DNA of 64,000 nucleotides. Source: Shewanella putrefaciens (GTDB lineage Bacteria; Pseudomonadota; Gammaproteobacteria; Enterobacterales; Shewanellaceae). Below the pieces are notes generated by a model, which worked only from the letters and a program-made list of their open reading frames with translations, had not been told where the DNA came from and did not search any database. Of this stretch, positions 1 to 8,761 are shown piece after piece. How positions within the stretch are numbered: the stretch's first letter is position 1; each line of letters opens with the position of its first letter. The position numbers and the translations under genes were made by a program. The DNA lies in assembly GCF_016406305.1 (NCBI RefSeq), contig NZ_CP066369.1, positions 3,862,501-3,926,500 on the forward strand. Reading direction: 5' to 3'.

Positions 1-665
1 GCAACCGTAAGACTCCATAAGTCATGGCTTAAAAAATGGGCGCCGCGCAGCTCCTGTGCAATCCCAAAAACCACACCTAGTAGCAACCCAAACACTAACC
101 CTACTTTGGCATAGCGGGGATGATATTGTTTCAGTACATAATAAGTCGCAACCCAAGCAAAGCCGCCACTCGAATGACCACCAGGAAAGCATTGCCCAAA
201 CTCAGCCCCTTCGGGTAAACGGGCAAATAGGGAGGAGTGCATCAGCCGGCCACCAAACTCCACCACATCCCATGGACAGGTCATATGGGTTAGGCTCTTG
301 CCAATACGCACCAATAATACGCTGGCAAGCACACTACAGAATAGATAGATCAATCCCTTGCGATAGGGGCGAATAACATCGCGACGAAAACTTAACACAA
401 TCCCCATCACCACCACTAGGGCCAGCAAGATCACTAAGTTACGTCCCGCAACATGCAGAAGATTTTCCGTTATCCAATCGCCTCTTAATGGCCAAGAATC
501 GACACCGCCCTGCCACTGAAACAACATACTCGCCATTTTCATATCGGCATGGGTCCATTCAAGCCCAAAAATGATCACCGCAAAAACCATAAATGGGGTA
601 AATAAATAGCCCTTAGCAAAGCGAAAAAACGTCATTTCACTATTATTTTTCAAATGGTTAATCAC
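1..665 (-). CDS. PAP2-family membrane phosphatase (3' end beyond window)
   Basis: The reverse strand reads without a stop from 665 to the window edge, giving about 221 residues of a multi-pass inner-membrane protein. The three PAP2 phosphatase signatures are visible in order: a lysine motif (KSLTHMTCPWD), the PGGHSSGGF loop, and an R-x5-H-x3-D element in LRGAHFLSHDLWS. Such enzymes dephosphorylate lipid or isoprenoid phosphates, or transfer phosphate to lipid A, at the periplasmic face; the substrate cannot be read here. I chose the GTG at 665 because AGGG lies 7 nt upstream. The first ATG (635), ten codons later, has no ribosome site. The C-terminus is missing only because the window ends. 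The family call is firm. Confidence 0.85.
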   Translation of the reverse strand, partial: MINHLKNNSEMTFFRFAKGYLFTPFMVFAVIIFGLEWTHADMKMASMLFQWQGGVDSWPLRGDWITENLLHVAGRNLVILLALVVVMGIVLSFRRDVIRPYRKGLIYLFCSVLASVLLVRIGKSLTHMTCPWDVVEFGGRLMHSSLFARLPEGAEFGQCFPGGHSSGGFAWVATYYVLKQYHPRYAKVGLVFGLLLGVVFGIAQELRGAHFLSHDLWSLTV

Positions 666-846
666 TACAAAACCCTATTCTCTGAACATCTAGTATTAGG
701 GTAATGGAGGATTCTTATCGAAAACTTAAGGCCTTTTACCATATCAGCCCGTCATCTGAGCCAACTTAATTTAGGTAAAAAATTCGAATCACTGACAAAA
801 AGGCTATAGTTTATAAATAACATTGCGCCTCTAGGATTGAGCACCC

Positions 847-2787
847 ATGCCTTACCATATCGCCCTTCAGCAATCTCAAAAAAAACGGATATTCGCCGAC
901 ATTGCTATCGATACCGACGGAATCATAGTTCCGCCAGCAATGCTCGAGAACTGGCAGCAAACCTTAGATTTACTCTCTGAAATAGTCGATACCCCCGCGG
1001 CACTTATCATGCGGGTACATCAATCCGACATAGAAGTCTTTGCCTCCAGCCATAGCCTAGGTAACCCCTATAAACCACATGATAAAGACAGTTTAGGCCA
1101 TGGGCTCTACTGCGAAACAGTAATGAAAGAATGCAGAGAACTGCATATTCCTAATGCACTTAAAGATAAAAATTGGGATAAAAACCCTGATATTAAACTC
1201 GGCATGATCGCCTATTGTGGCCTGCCATTGCGCTGGCCCGATAACACCGCCTTTGGCACTATCTGCATGTTAGACAGCAAGGAGCATCACTACAGTAAAC
1301 AGTTCCGTAGTTTGCTCAGCCGTTTTCAAAATGGGATTGAAGCTAACTTAGTCACGCTGTTTCAGCAGGCTAAACTACAAACCCATAATCAGCAGCTCGA
1401 GCAAGTCGTCCAACAACGCACCCATGAACTGGCTGAGCTTAGCGTTAAACTGATCCGTGAAATCGAAACCCGCACCTCCACCGAAAGCTCCTTGGAATAT
1501 CATAAAAGTTACGATCCACTGACGGGTCTACCAAACCGTATCACCTTGATTAATAACCTCTCGCGTATGCTTGAAGAAACTCACTCCAAGGCAAATATTT
1601 CTGTCCTCTACGTGGGATTGCGCAATTTCAAATCGATCAACGACAGTTATGGCTACTTGATTGGCGATAAAATTCTCACCATTCTCAGCCAGCGTTTACA
1701 GCATTATGCCGATGAAAATACCTTTGTATCCCGCATCGCCGGCGCCGAATTTGTAATAGTTCAGTCCCACGCTTCACCACATACCGAGGTCAACAAACTC
1801 ATCAATCAGATCATGAACTGCTGTAACACCCCTTTTGGCGTCGCAGATTTTGTGATCACTATCCCATCGAGCATTGGCATAGCGCAGGCCCCCAGCGATG
1901 GGATAGATGCCGTGGTGTTATTGCAAAAAGCGGGGGCGGCGATGACAATCAGCAAAGCTGAAGGTTCTGCCTATAATTTTTTCAATCAAGATGTTCAATC
2001 GGCACTGCGCCAACGTTATCAACTCGAGTCGCACTTAATCGACGCCCTGAACAAAAATGAATTAAGCCTACATTATCAACCTTTTATCAATTTAAAGACC
2101 AAGACTGTGATCGGTGCCGAAGCCCTGCTGCGCTGGCATAATCCCATCCTTGGCAATGTCGCCCCCGACAGATTTATTGCCCTAGCAGAACGTAATGGCC
2201 AGATTATCGATATTGGCAACTTTGTACTGCACACGGCCCTCTCCCAAGCCGCCAAATGGTGCAGAGCCCTCCAGCACGACTTTAAAATTGCCATTAACAT
2301 CTCTCCCATTCAGATGCGTAATCCCCGCTTTGTCGAGCATATCGCCGATCTGTTAGCACTGTACCAAATGCCACCCACAGCCCTAGAGCTTGAAATCACC
2401 GAAGGCATGCTAATGCAGGACGAACACTTAGCCCACAATGCCATCCAAAAACTGCAAGCACTCGGTATCCGCATCTCCCTAGATGACTTTGGCACTGGCT
2501 ATTCCTCCTTAAGTTATCTACAAAAATACTCCTTCGATACCTTAAAAATCGATCGCTGTTTTATCAATAAACTCGAAGAAAACGAACAAGATAGGGAGTT
2601 AACTAAGGCGATTATCGCCATTGGCAAGAAATTGAATTTAGAGGTAATCGCCGAAGGGGTAGAAACCCTAGAACAAGATACCTTTATTCGTAATGAAGAA
2701 TGCGATTTAGGCCAAGGCTACCTCTACGGCAAACCCATTACCGCAAGGCAGTTTGAACAGGAATTTATCCATAAAACAGAGCATTAA
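847..2787 (+). CDS. GAF-GGDEF-EAL c-di-GMP phosphodiesterase
   Basis: A 646-residue soluble protein with no membrane segment. An N-terminal GAF-like sensor (about 25-170) is followed by a short coiled coil (175-205), a GGDEF domain (215-385) and an EAL domain (390-640). The GGDEF signature is degraded to AGAEF (about residues 298-302), so cyclase activity is unlikely; the domain may instead bind GTP and regulate. The EAL domain looks complete: EALLRW near 425, the LEITEG metal-binding segment, DDFGTGYSS and the EGVET loop. The expected activity is hydrolysis of c-di-GMP to pGpG, gated by a cytoplasmic ligand. It is a single-gene unit ending in a strong terminator. Confidence 0.92.
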   Translation: MPYHIALQQSQKKRIFADIAIDTDGIIVPPAMLENWQQTLDLLSEIVDTPAALIMRVHQSDIEVFASSHSLGNPYKPHDKDSLGHGLYCETVMKECRELHIPNALKDKNWDKNPDIKLGMIAYCGLPLRWPDNTAFGTICMLDSKEHHYSKQFRSLLSRFQNGIEANLVTLFQQAKLQTHNQQLEQVVQQRTHELAELSVKLIREIETRTSTESSLEYHKSYDPLTGLPNRITLINNLSRMLEETHSKANISVLYVGLRNFKSINDSYGYLIGDKILTILSQRLQHYADENTFVSRIAGAEFVIVQSHASPHTEVNKLINQIMNCCNTPFGVADFVITIPSSIGIAQAPSDGIDAVVLLQKAGAAMTISKAEGSAYNFFNQDVQSALRQRYQLESHLIDALNKNELSLHYQPFINLKTKTVIGAEALLRWHNPILGNVAPDRFIALAERNGQIIDIGNFVLHTALSQAAKWCRALQHDFKIAINISPIQMRNPRFVEHIADLLALYQMPPTALELEITEGMLMQDEHLAHNAIQKLQALGIRISLDDFGTGYSSLSYLQKYSFDTLKIDRCFINKLEENEQDRELTKAIIAIGKKLNLEVIAEGVETLEQDTFIRNEECDLGQGYLYGKPITARQFEQEFIHKTEH

Positions 2788-2809
2788 GTTCATCCTTAAT
2801 GCTCTTTTT
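2778..2809 (+). terminator. Rho-independent terminator of the EAL gene
   Basis: Perfect 11-bp stem AGAGCATTAAG/CTTAATGCTCT with a 6-nt loop and a T run. The stop codon of the phosphodiesterase gene lies inside the left arm. Confidence 0.85.
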
Positions 2810-2938
2810 ATCTCGCGAATTAAAACCGACTGCACAATGCTACGTGAACAGTCATTTCCACAGACCGTTATAAGTCACATTTGGAACAAAAGCTAAATAG
2901 CCCTTTATCTACTCAGGGAGTTTATTGTCATTGTTTCC

Positions 2939-3006
2939 ACAGTGACACGCCGTGAATATATCCTTATAGGCTCGACGGCGACATCCATGTCGCCGACGGT
3001 CACTGT
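2939..3006. repeat. REP-like branched inverted repeat with GGA hairpin tip
   Basis: Outer arms ACAGTGAC (2939-2946) and GTCACTGT (2999-3006) enclose a perfect hairpin at 2977-2994, which on the minus strand reads GGCGACATGGATGTCGCC. A second small hairpin, TATAAGGATATA on the minus strand, lies beside it. It is intergenic, with no ORF. The ATGGAT tip recurs in the larger repeats near 62.2 and 63.3 kb. From memory this type is common between genes in Shewanella and relatives; the copy number was not checked. Confidence 0.6.
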
Positions 3007-3119
3007 AGCCTCAATGCCAATTTTAACTACCAATTTACTATATGTTCGTAAAAAGCTAATGGACATTTTCGAGTTAAAGCCTTAACTCTAACTCGTCAGT
3101 TTTGGATAAAAATTCTATG

Positions 3120-3180
3120 GTTAACGCCGGCGTAGTAGGTGTGAGCTTGCGAGCGTCCTAATTGACGCCTTTGTTATATG
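3120..3180 (-). other. attC-like recombination site downstream of the DUF2513 gene
   Basis: Read on the minus strand directly after the stop of the DUF2513 gene, the segment starts TAACAAAGGCGT and ends ACGCCGGCGTTA. The outer arms TAAC/GTTA, the inner arms GGCGT/ACGCC and a further TAGG/CCTA pair give an imperfect hairpin of about 55 nt with unpaired bases on one side. That is the arrangement of integron attC sites, and GGCGTTA matches the usual right end. The core heptamer is not a perfect consensus match, and no integrase lies in the window. Confidence 0.45.
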
Positions 3181-3183
3181 CCT

Positions 3184-3534
3184 CTACGTTAGTGATTGAA
3201 ATACGATTTTAACTGCTTGTTTAACAGTTTCAATTGTCACTATCTTGCCTGATTCTTTGATGTAGCCTTTAACTTTGGACCAATTGTTGTCTGACTCAAT
3301 TGAATCTAAGAAATCATGACCATGCCAAGTTAAATCTTTAACATGGACAGCTGAAGGTACAACCGATGTGTTCTCGAGGTTGTTTTGAACTTTTCCTTCA
3401 AGTAATCCAGCTTCTATGGCTAGTTTCTTGTGGTATTTAACAACATCAGACTCAAAGCCTTTGATGTCACTGTTTAGGTTGCCATTTTGAGCTTCTAGTA
3501 AAATCAACCTAATTAAGTCCATATCTCGCTTCAT
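3184..3534 (-). CDS. DUF2513 family protein, cassette-like gene
   Basis: The product has 116 residues and starts MKRDMDLIRLILL, the typical opening of DUF2513. It also carries the family's middle block, LTWHGHDFLDSI followed by a W-x-K-V-K segment. The ATG at 3534 is preceded by AAGGAGGGAG, an excellent ribosome site, and is preferred over an upstream in-frame start at 3600. DUF2513 proteins are small, of unknown biochemical role, and (from general knowledge) frequent in prophages and mobile DNA. The gene is lower in GC than its neighbours and is framed by two attC-like sequences, so it has the form of a single integron cassette. Function cannot be stated. Confidence 0.8.
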   Translation of the reverse strand: MKRDMDLIRLILLEAQNGNLNSDIKGFESDVVKYHKKLAIEAGLLEGKVQNNLENTSVVPSAVHVKDLTWHGHDFLDSIESDNNWSKVKGYIKESGKIVTIETVKQAVKIVFQSLT

Positions 3535-3548
3535 AACTCCCTCCTTGG

Positions 3549-3600
3549 TATATAACGTGTTTTCAGCGGAGCGACTACGTCCGCTAAAAGCCTTTATCAA
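3549..3600 (-). other. Degenerate attC-like hairpin upstream of the DUF2513 gene
   Basis: Arms AGCGGA (3565-3570) and TCCGCT (3580-3585) continue outwards as TTTT/AAAA with one unpaired C on the left, which resembles the extrahelical bases of attC sites. The minus-strand right end reads ACGTTATAT. The left end, GATAAAGGC, departs from the expected TAAC, so this site is either decayed or only attC-like. It lies just ahead of the ribosome site of the cassette-like gene. Confidence 0.35.
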
Positions 3601-3711
3601 TGTTTTTCGCGCTAATTATCAAGATAGCATTATTCCAAGCCATATATGGCTTAGGGAAAGGGGAAAGATTAGGTGGCTAAGAAAAACTTAACTCATAGGA
3701 TAGAAACGAGA

Positions 3712-4542
3712 CTAGTCTGCTTTGATGACGGCTTGTTTCAGTATTTCTTGGTCATTTTTATATACGACTAGCTCACCTAGTGGGCTGTCGCTGGTGCCTA
3801 AGACGGTGACATAGCAATGATATTGGTATGGGCCGCTGCGAAATTGAAATGAATGATTCCCGCCGCTGCCATCAAATACGAGTTTGCCCTTATTTAGCAC
3901 TAAATCTGGCTTTTCGCTCAATAACTTACCCTTTGCCCAAGCGGCATAACGGTATTGACTGTTACCCATATTATCGACACGAATGGTAAATTTGGCGGTC
4001 TGCCATGCTAACTCAGGGCTAACAAAATCACTCACACTCGCATGTAATGCCGTTTGTTGCTTGGCAATAAGCTCAGCTTTAAGTTTTGCCTCTGCGGGTG
4101 TTTGGTTGTTAATCGCTATGATCTTACCGTCAAAATCCATCCACACCACGCCGCTGCCGAGCATAATCCCGCGCCAGCCCATAGTTTGCCAATCGACGTC
4201 AGCCTTAGAATTGGCAATCAGCTCAAGCAATTGTGGGTCGAATACTTGATCGAAACGTGTAACCATTTCCTGCATATTTTGAATCACCGGGATCGGATAT
4301 TCACGTTTAAGTGGGTAAGCCACTCGCTTAGCCATAGCCTCGGGATCATTCGCCTTGGCCGCATCGATAAGCCCTTGTACCAGAGGAATATATTCCTTTG
4401 CCAACATCTCATCGGCCGCGCGGGCATGACAACTTAGCCCCATTACACCGATGACCAACGCCGCATAAAACGCCATTTTAAGCAGCTTAACTTTATCTAA
4501 GCTAGCTGATTTTATTACCTTTACTGATAAGGCGACTGACAT
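3712..4542 (-). CDS. Uncharacterised exported protein
   Basis: The product has 276 residues with an N-terminal hydrophobic stretch (about 20-40) ending in CHARAADE, a likely signal peptidase I site. The mature part is a soluble periplasmic protein without a domain I recognise; one segment (MGWRGIMLGSGVVWMDF) resembles the fold of small secreted proteins reported to measure stress or substrate, but that is not evidence of function. The annotated start has only a weak ribosome site. The ATG at residue 23 would give a more ordinary signal peptide but has none. It is monocistronic, with no functional clue in its neighbours. Confidence 0.7.
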   Translation of the reverse strand: MSVALSVKVIKSASLDKVKLLKMAFYAALVIGVMGLSCHARAADEMLAKEYIPLVQGLIDAAKANDPEAMAKRVAYPLKREYPIPVIQNMQEMVTRFDQVFDPQLLELIANSKADVDWQTMGWRGIMLGSGVVWMDFDGKIIAINNQTPAEAKLKAELIAKQQTALHASVSDFVSPELAWQTAKFTIRVDNMGNSQYRYAAWAKGKLLSEKPDLVLNKGKLVFDGSGGNHSFQFRSGPYQYHCYVTVLGTSDSPLGELVVYKNDQEILKQAVIKAD

Positions 4543-4633
4543 CTTTATCCCTTTTATCTAAACGTCTCAGCTGAAATCAAGGGCCAAGCATAACATAGGT
4601 GTACAGGACTCAAACCTTAGCCTTTGCGCCCAA

Positions 4634-5335
4634 CTAAGCCGTCAGCAATAGGTTGGAATAAATTGCCAGCGCCACCGACATAAAGATAACGCCAATCGCC
4701 GCATCGATAATCGGCGTCAGTCGCTGCAATTTCAGTTGCACCTGCGCCTTGGATAACATCACAGCGACAAAGCCAAACCATGCAAGAGAGAGCAACAGCA
4801 GCAAAATGGCGGCGGCGATTTTAGTGCTTGTGGTAACGCTCGGCGTAATTAAGGCTGAAAACAAGGTTAAGAAAAACACTAATGCTTTTGGATTCAATAA
4901 ATTGGTATAAAGCCCAGTCAAAAAACCTTGCCTGCGCGACATAGTGCCAGCTAAGCCTGCACCTCCAGCCTCAGCAGTTTCAATAGCCTCAATGTTTATC
5001 CCAGCAGGGGAGCGGGTGCTAACGCTCGCTTTACGTTTGGCGAGTATCGCAAGGCCTGCACGCAGGGCGCCAAATCCCATCCAAGCTAAATAAGTTGCCC
5101 CCACAATTTGCACTAAGAGATACAGAGTATGCGAGCTCTTAATGAGCAGGCTCACTCCCGTTAGGCTTAAAATCGTGTGGGCTAAAATGGCCACTGAAAT
5201 CCCCACGGCCGCGGCAATCGCAGTGCTTCGAGACTGCTGAGTGGCAATCTTCACCATGATAGCGAAATCGGGTCCGGGACTGATCAAGGCCACAGTGTGG
5301 ATCACGGCCAAGGTGAGTAATAAGGATAAATCCAT
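4634..5335 (-). CDS. LysE/RhtB-family amino acid exporter
   Basis: A 233-residue inner-membrane protein with about six hydrophobic segments. It has the family N-terminus (HTVALISPGPDFAIMV, containing the conserved SPGPD) and the GATYLAWMG segment that ends the third helix. LysE/RhtB carriers export amino acids or analogues using the proton gradient; the substrate is not readable. A hydrophilic insert around residues 100-130 (KRKASVSTRSPAG and following) forms the central cytoplasmic loop. The AraC-type gene 131 bp upstream on the same strand is a likely regulator. Confidence 0.88.
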   Translation of the reverse strand: MDLSLLLTLAVIHTVALISPGPDFAIMVKIATQQSRSTAIAAAVGISVAILAHTILSLTGVSLLIKSSHTLYLLVQIVGATYLAWMGFGALRAGLAILAKRKASVSTRSPAGINIEAIETAEAGGAGLAGTMSRRQGFLTGLYTNLLNPKALVFFLTLFSALITPSVTTSTKIAAAILLLLLSLAWFGFVAVMLSKAQVQLKLQRLTPIIDAAIGVIFMSVALAIYSNLLLTA

Positions 5336-5466
5336 AGAAATGCGGCTCCGAAAAAGGGTTATTAACGATAACTGAGGTAACTAGTATGGCCATGTGCCAC
5401 CGGGCTGAATTGTAATAAATTGCACAATGTTGGTTTATTCGAATCAGTCGTCGAAAACGGCGGAAG

Positions 5467-6333
5467 CTAGAGCATGCGCCGCTGAAATTGCACCGGCGAT
5501 AATAGGAATGCCTGCTTAAAGGCTTTATTTAAATGGCTTTGGTCGAAAAATCCAAATTGCTGCGCCACATCCGCCACTAAGGCGCCATGGCTTAGGGACT
5601 TTTTCGCCAACTCTAAACGCACCCGCTTGAGATACGCATGGGGAGTCATCCCTGTTGCCTGTTTAAATTGCCGTAAAAACTGAAACTTACTTAAGCTCAC
5701 TTCATTGGCTAAGGTTTCGAGCTGAGTATTGTGCCAAGGCTCATCGTGAATTCGCTGCTTGACTAAGCTCACCTGTAACTTAGATAACCCCTGCGGTTGA
5801 TTCGGTTTAGATATGCCAGCTGCAACGCCGCTGGGGTAACGCTCCAGCAGCAGATGAATAAAGTTCAGTAAGTGGGACTCTCCCGCGAGCGCACTGCATT
5901 GACCTTGGATCAATAGCTCGTGTAGCTGAATAAAATATTGATAAAGCGTTGGGTCATCCACCATAGGCGCGCTGAAAAAGTGTTCCTTTAAACCCAGTTC
6001 TTGGCTGATTTCATTCATGTATTCCACGGGTATCGACATGACTTTCACCCGATAACCTTCGGCATCACGGCTCTGACCATCGTGGGTTTCGTCGGGATTT
6101 AAAGTCGATAGACTGTGCTGACCAAGCTGATAGCTACTGCCCTTATTCACAAACTGCTGGGCACCTTGGGTGACCACGCCTAAGTGATAATCCAGATGCA
6201 CATGTTTATCGAAGCTGAAATGTGTGAATTCCGCCTGACTCAGTTCTATGCCTGATAAGCTGGGATGACGCCAATAGTTAATATTTTCAACGGGTACAAT
6301 ACTGCTCATCTGCTCAATTTGGGCCTTTATCAT
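5467..6333 (-). CDS. AraC-family transcriptional regulator with cupin sensor
   Basis: The product has 288 residues. The N-terminal half (about 15-160) has an AraC ligand-binding/cupin pattern (FSFDKHVHLDYHLGVV, then a GQHSLSTLNPDETHDGQ block). The C-terminal 100 residues form the double helix-turn-helix: ETLANEVSLSKFQFLRQFKQ for the first and DVAQQFGFFDQSHLNKAFKQ for the second. It probably controls the adjacent LysE-type exporter in response to a small molecule, an arrangement common for AraC/LysE neighbours. A perfect 14-bp palindrome sits 17 bp before the start codon and may be its own operator. Confidence 0.88.
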   Translation of the reverse strand: MIKAQIEQMSSIVPVENINYWRHPSLSGIELSQAEFTHFSFDKHVHLDYHLGVVTQGAQQFVNKGSSYQLGQHSLSTLNPDETHDGQSRDAEGYRVKVMSIPVEYMNEISQELGLKEHFFSAPMVDDPTLYQYFIQLHELLIQGQCSALAGESHLLNFIHLLLERYPSGVAAGISKPNQPQGLSKLQVSLVKQRIHDEPWHNTQLETLANEVSLSKFQFLRQFKQATGMTPHAYLKRVRLELAKKSLSHGALVADVAQQFGFFDQSHLNKAFKQAFLLSPVQFQRRML

Positions 6334-6350
6334 CCGCGAGTTTGCATTTC

Positions 6351-6364
6351 AGAATGATCATTCT
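6351..6364. promoter_or_regulatory. Perfect palindrome upstream of the AraC-type gene
   Basis: AGAATGATCATTCT is a fully symmetric 14-mer, 17 bp upstream of the regulator's ATG. The position suits autoregulation by a dimeric repressor, or binding of another factor. No identity is claimed. Confidence 0.35.
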
Positions 6365-6440
6365 AGCCGCCACAGCAAGGGCGAGAATAGTAAATAATTG
6401 CAGATAGACCATTTAGCCAACTCCGGCATTGAATACGGCT

Positions 6441-6473
6441 CAAAAAACAAAGCGCCCCACTCTCTGGGCGCTT
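6441..6473 (-). terminator. Terminator of the TonB-dependent receptor gene
   Basis: Arms AAGCGCCC and GGGCGCTT surround an 8-nt loop. Read on the minus strand the stem is followed by TTTGTTTTTT. It lies 36 bp beyond the receptor stop codon. Confidence 0.8.
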
Positions 6474-6508
6474 ATTAGATACAGATTATTGCTCGGCAAG
6501 ATACCGAC

Positions 6509-8548
6509 TTAAAAATGGTAACTCAGGCTCACTCTCACCATTCGCGGCTCGACGGGATGATAATGTTGATCTTCAACCCCTTCTACCGCTTCACCGGGTA
6601 AGCGGGAGGCATAAAAATAATCTATGTCGTGATCTTTACTATCAAACACATTAAGCAGCTCAAGCTTAGTGTCGAAACCGCGGAACTCGTACCCCAGCGC
6701 GAGGTTGACTAAGGTGGTTGCATCGGCCCTGTGCTCATTAAAACTGTCGAGCACCCGCTCGCCAAGGTGCCGCACCCGCACACTCGAATATAGGCCATCG
6801 CCGTCGGGTTGATAGGTAATGCCCGCACTGGCGACAAAGGGCACAGCGCCATCGATGTACTTGCCCTCCTCCAGTTCGTTCTCGGTAAATCGAGCCTGAG
6901 TCCAGGCTAACTCCATATCGAGGCTAACTGCATCATTGAGCCAATAATATGCTGTTAATTCAGCGCCATAACGCTCAGATGCCCGACTCGGCTCAGTGTT
7001 ACCCGCATCGCCGACAAACACCAACTCTGAATCTAATTGCAGATACCAGAGCGCGGCGGAGAAATTGATAAAGTCCCTATCATAATATTTCACCCCAAAC
7101 TCGCCGCCGTTGGAGCGCACGAGCAAATCGACTTTATCGACCGCATCGCCACTCACGGGATCGACCTTAATGGTCGCACCGCGGGCATCGTTCGAATGCA
7201 ACCCTTGACCCGCATTCACATACAACTCAAGGTTATCGCTCCACAAATAGGAAGCGCCCGCCTTAAGGCTGAACATACCATCGGACGCATCGCCACTGTT
7301 CAGCGGATTATCACTGTCGACCTGCACATCGAAATAATCGTAACGCAGCCCAAGATTAAAGCGCCATTGTTCGGCGGGCAGCCACTCCACTTTGCCAAAG
7401 ATGCCGGTCGATAACTCTTGCACTTCATCGAGCCTGACCGTATTTAACCGTTGTCGCCCCTGGGTGTTATATAACCCTACGGCGCCAATATCGTCATAAC
7501 GCACATCGCCGCCCACAGTGTAATTTAGTTGGGTGCCGCCGAGGTAAGTTTGCCAGTCGCGTTTAAGATCGCCGCCCCAAATCGTACGCTCATCGACTTG
7601 TTCAAACTCATCGCCATTGACGGGATCGTTTAAGAAATAGGTAAAATTAGAGAATAAATTCATGGTCGAGCGAATGGCGTAGACATTTCCCTGCCAATCG
7701 CCGGCATCGTAATTGGCTGAAACGCTATAACGGCTAGCATCACCGCCAACGTCCTTATCTAAAGATCCATACAAATCAATGAGTCCTGAATCTACCGCTC
7801 GGGCGGGAATTTGATCCGCCGAATTCCAGCTGTTGTCGTAGGCCATCATAGTGATACTCAAATCACCCTCGCCGAGCCTTGTTAAATAGCGCCCGACCAG
7901 ATTCACTTTACTGACATCCTCATCGATATCCGTCCATGGGCCATCATAGGCTTGCACCTCACCGCCAAGAATAAACCGCCCTATGTCAGTGTTTAACTCC
8001 TGCGTTGCCACCAGCCGCTGATAACCGTATTCCCCCCAAGTCACCCCGACTTGGTTATGGGGGAGTTGCTCGGCCAGCAGTAATTGGGCGGCACCCGCAC
8101 CGGAGAAATCGGCCACCTCAGGGTAATAAGCACCTTTGGCATATCTAATTTCACCGACAAGCTCAGGGATTAAAAAGTTAAGATCCGTATAACCTTGGCC
8201 ATGCCCATGGGTGCGCATATTCACCGGCATACCGTCGACGCGGGTATTAAAGTCAGTGCCGTGATCCAAGTTAAAGCCACGCAGAAAATACTGATTCGCC
8301 TTACCCGAGCCGCTGTGCTGGGTCACTATCATCCCAGGCACAAATTCGAGGATTTCGCCGGTTCGCAGTAAAGGACGACTCTCGATTTCTGCCGCGCCGA
8401 CTATCCCCTCAGATGCTGAAGTGCTGTGCCCTAAGGTATTAATTTGTCTACCGCGTACTTCAAGGCGCTCGATATTGTCCGTTGCAACATCGGCAACCAC
8501 CGCACTGGATAAAGCACAAAGGGGGAATAGACTGAGCGCTAATTTCAT
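6509..8548 (-). CDS. TonB-dependent outer-membrane receptor
   Basis: About 679 residues from the ATG at 8548, which has GGAAA 6 nt upstream; an upstream TTG adds 12 residues with no signal-peptide logic. A signal peptide (MKLALSLFPLCALSSAVVA) precedes a TonB-box-like stretch (NIERLEVRGR). The plug domain (about 45-155) contains LLRTGEILEFVPGMIVTQHSG and YFLRGFNLDHGTDF, and a 22-strand barrel follows, ending in the outer-membrane signature VRVSLSYHF. The protein imports a ligand such as a siderophore, metal complex or sugar across the outer membrane with energy from TonB/ExbBD. The ligand is unknown: I saw no convincing Fur box upstream, and a carbohydrate or other role is equally possible. 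Confidence 0.9.
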   Translation of the reverse strand: MKLALSLFPLCALSSAVVADVATDNIERLEVRGRQINTLGHSTSASEGIVGAAEIESRPLLRTGEILEFVPGMIVTQHSGSGKANQYFLRGFNLDHGTDFNTRVDGMPVNMRTHGHGQGYTDLNFLIPELVGEIRYAKGAYYPEVADFSGAGAAQLLLAEQLPHNQVGVTWGEYGYQRLVATQELNTDIGRFILGGEVQAYDGPWTDIDEDVSKVNLVGRYLTRLGEGDLSITMMAYDNSWNSADQIPARAVDSGLIDLYGSLDKDVGGDASRYSVSANYDAGDWQGNVYAIRSTMNLFSNFTYFLNDPVNGDEFEQVDERTIWGGDLKRDWQTYLGGTQLNYTVGGDVRYDDIGAVGLYNTQGRQRLNTVRLDEVQELSTGIFGKVEWLPAEQWRFNLGLRYDYFDVQVDSDNPLNSGDASDGMFSLKAGASYLWSDNLELYVNAGQGLHSNDARGATIKVDPVSGDAVDKVDLLVRSNGGEFGVKYYDRDFINFSAALWYLQLDSELVFVGDAGNTEPSRASERYGAELTAYYWLNDAVSLDMELAWTQARFTENELEEGKYIDGAVPFVASAGITYQPDGDGLYSSVRVRHLGERVLDSFNEHRADATTLVNLALGYEFRGFDTKLELLNVFDSKDHDIDYFYASRLPGEAVEGVEDQHYHPVEPRMVRVSLSYHF

Positions 8549-8761
8549 CTTGGGTTTCCAAATACTGCTAAAAGATGGCAGCAATTCAACCCTTTAACGA
8601 CAATGAAAAAGCAGATCGAGATCAAAAAGTGAGCGGCAAAACATCCCCAAAACACAGTTGAATGCCATTATTTTGTGCTATATCGCACATTATTTTCACC
8701 CAAAGGACAAATTGTCCAAGGCCTGCGGGCACTTTAATCGGCTTGCCTATAATCGGCTGGC

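Noticed and set aside
56..376. Open frame on the plus strand
   Set aside because: It lies opposite the PAP2 phosphatase frame, which has complete family motifs.
8585..8761. Fur box before the TonB receptor
   Set aside because: AT-rich words near 8660-8700 do not match the 19-bp consensus well enough.
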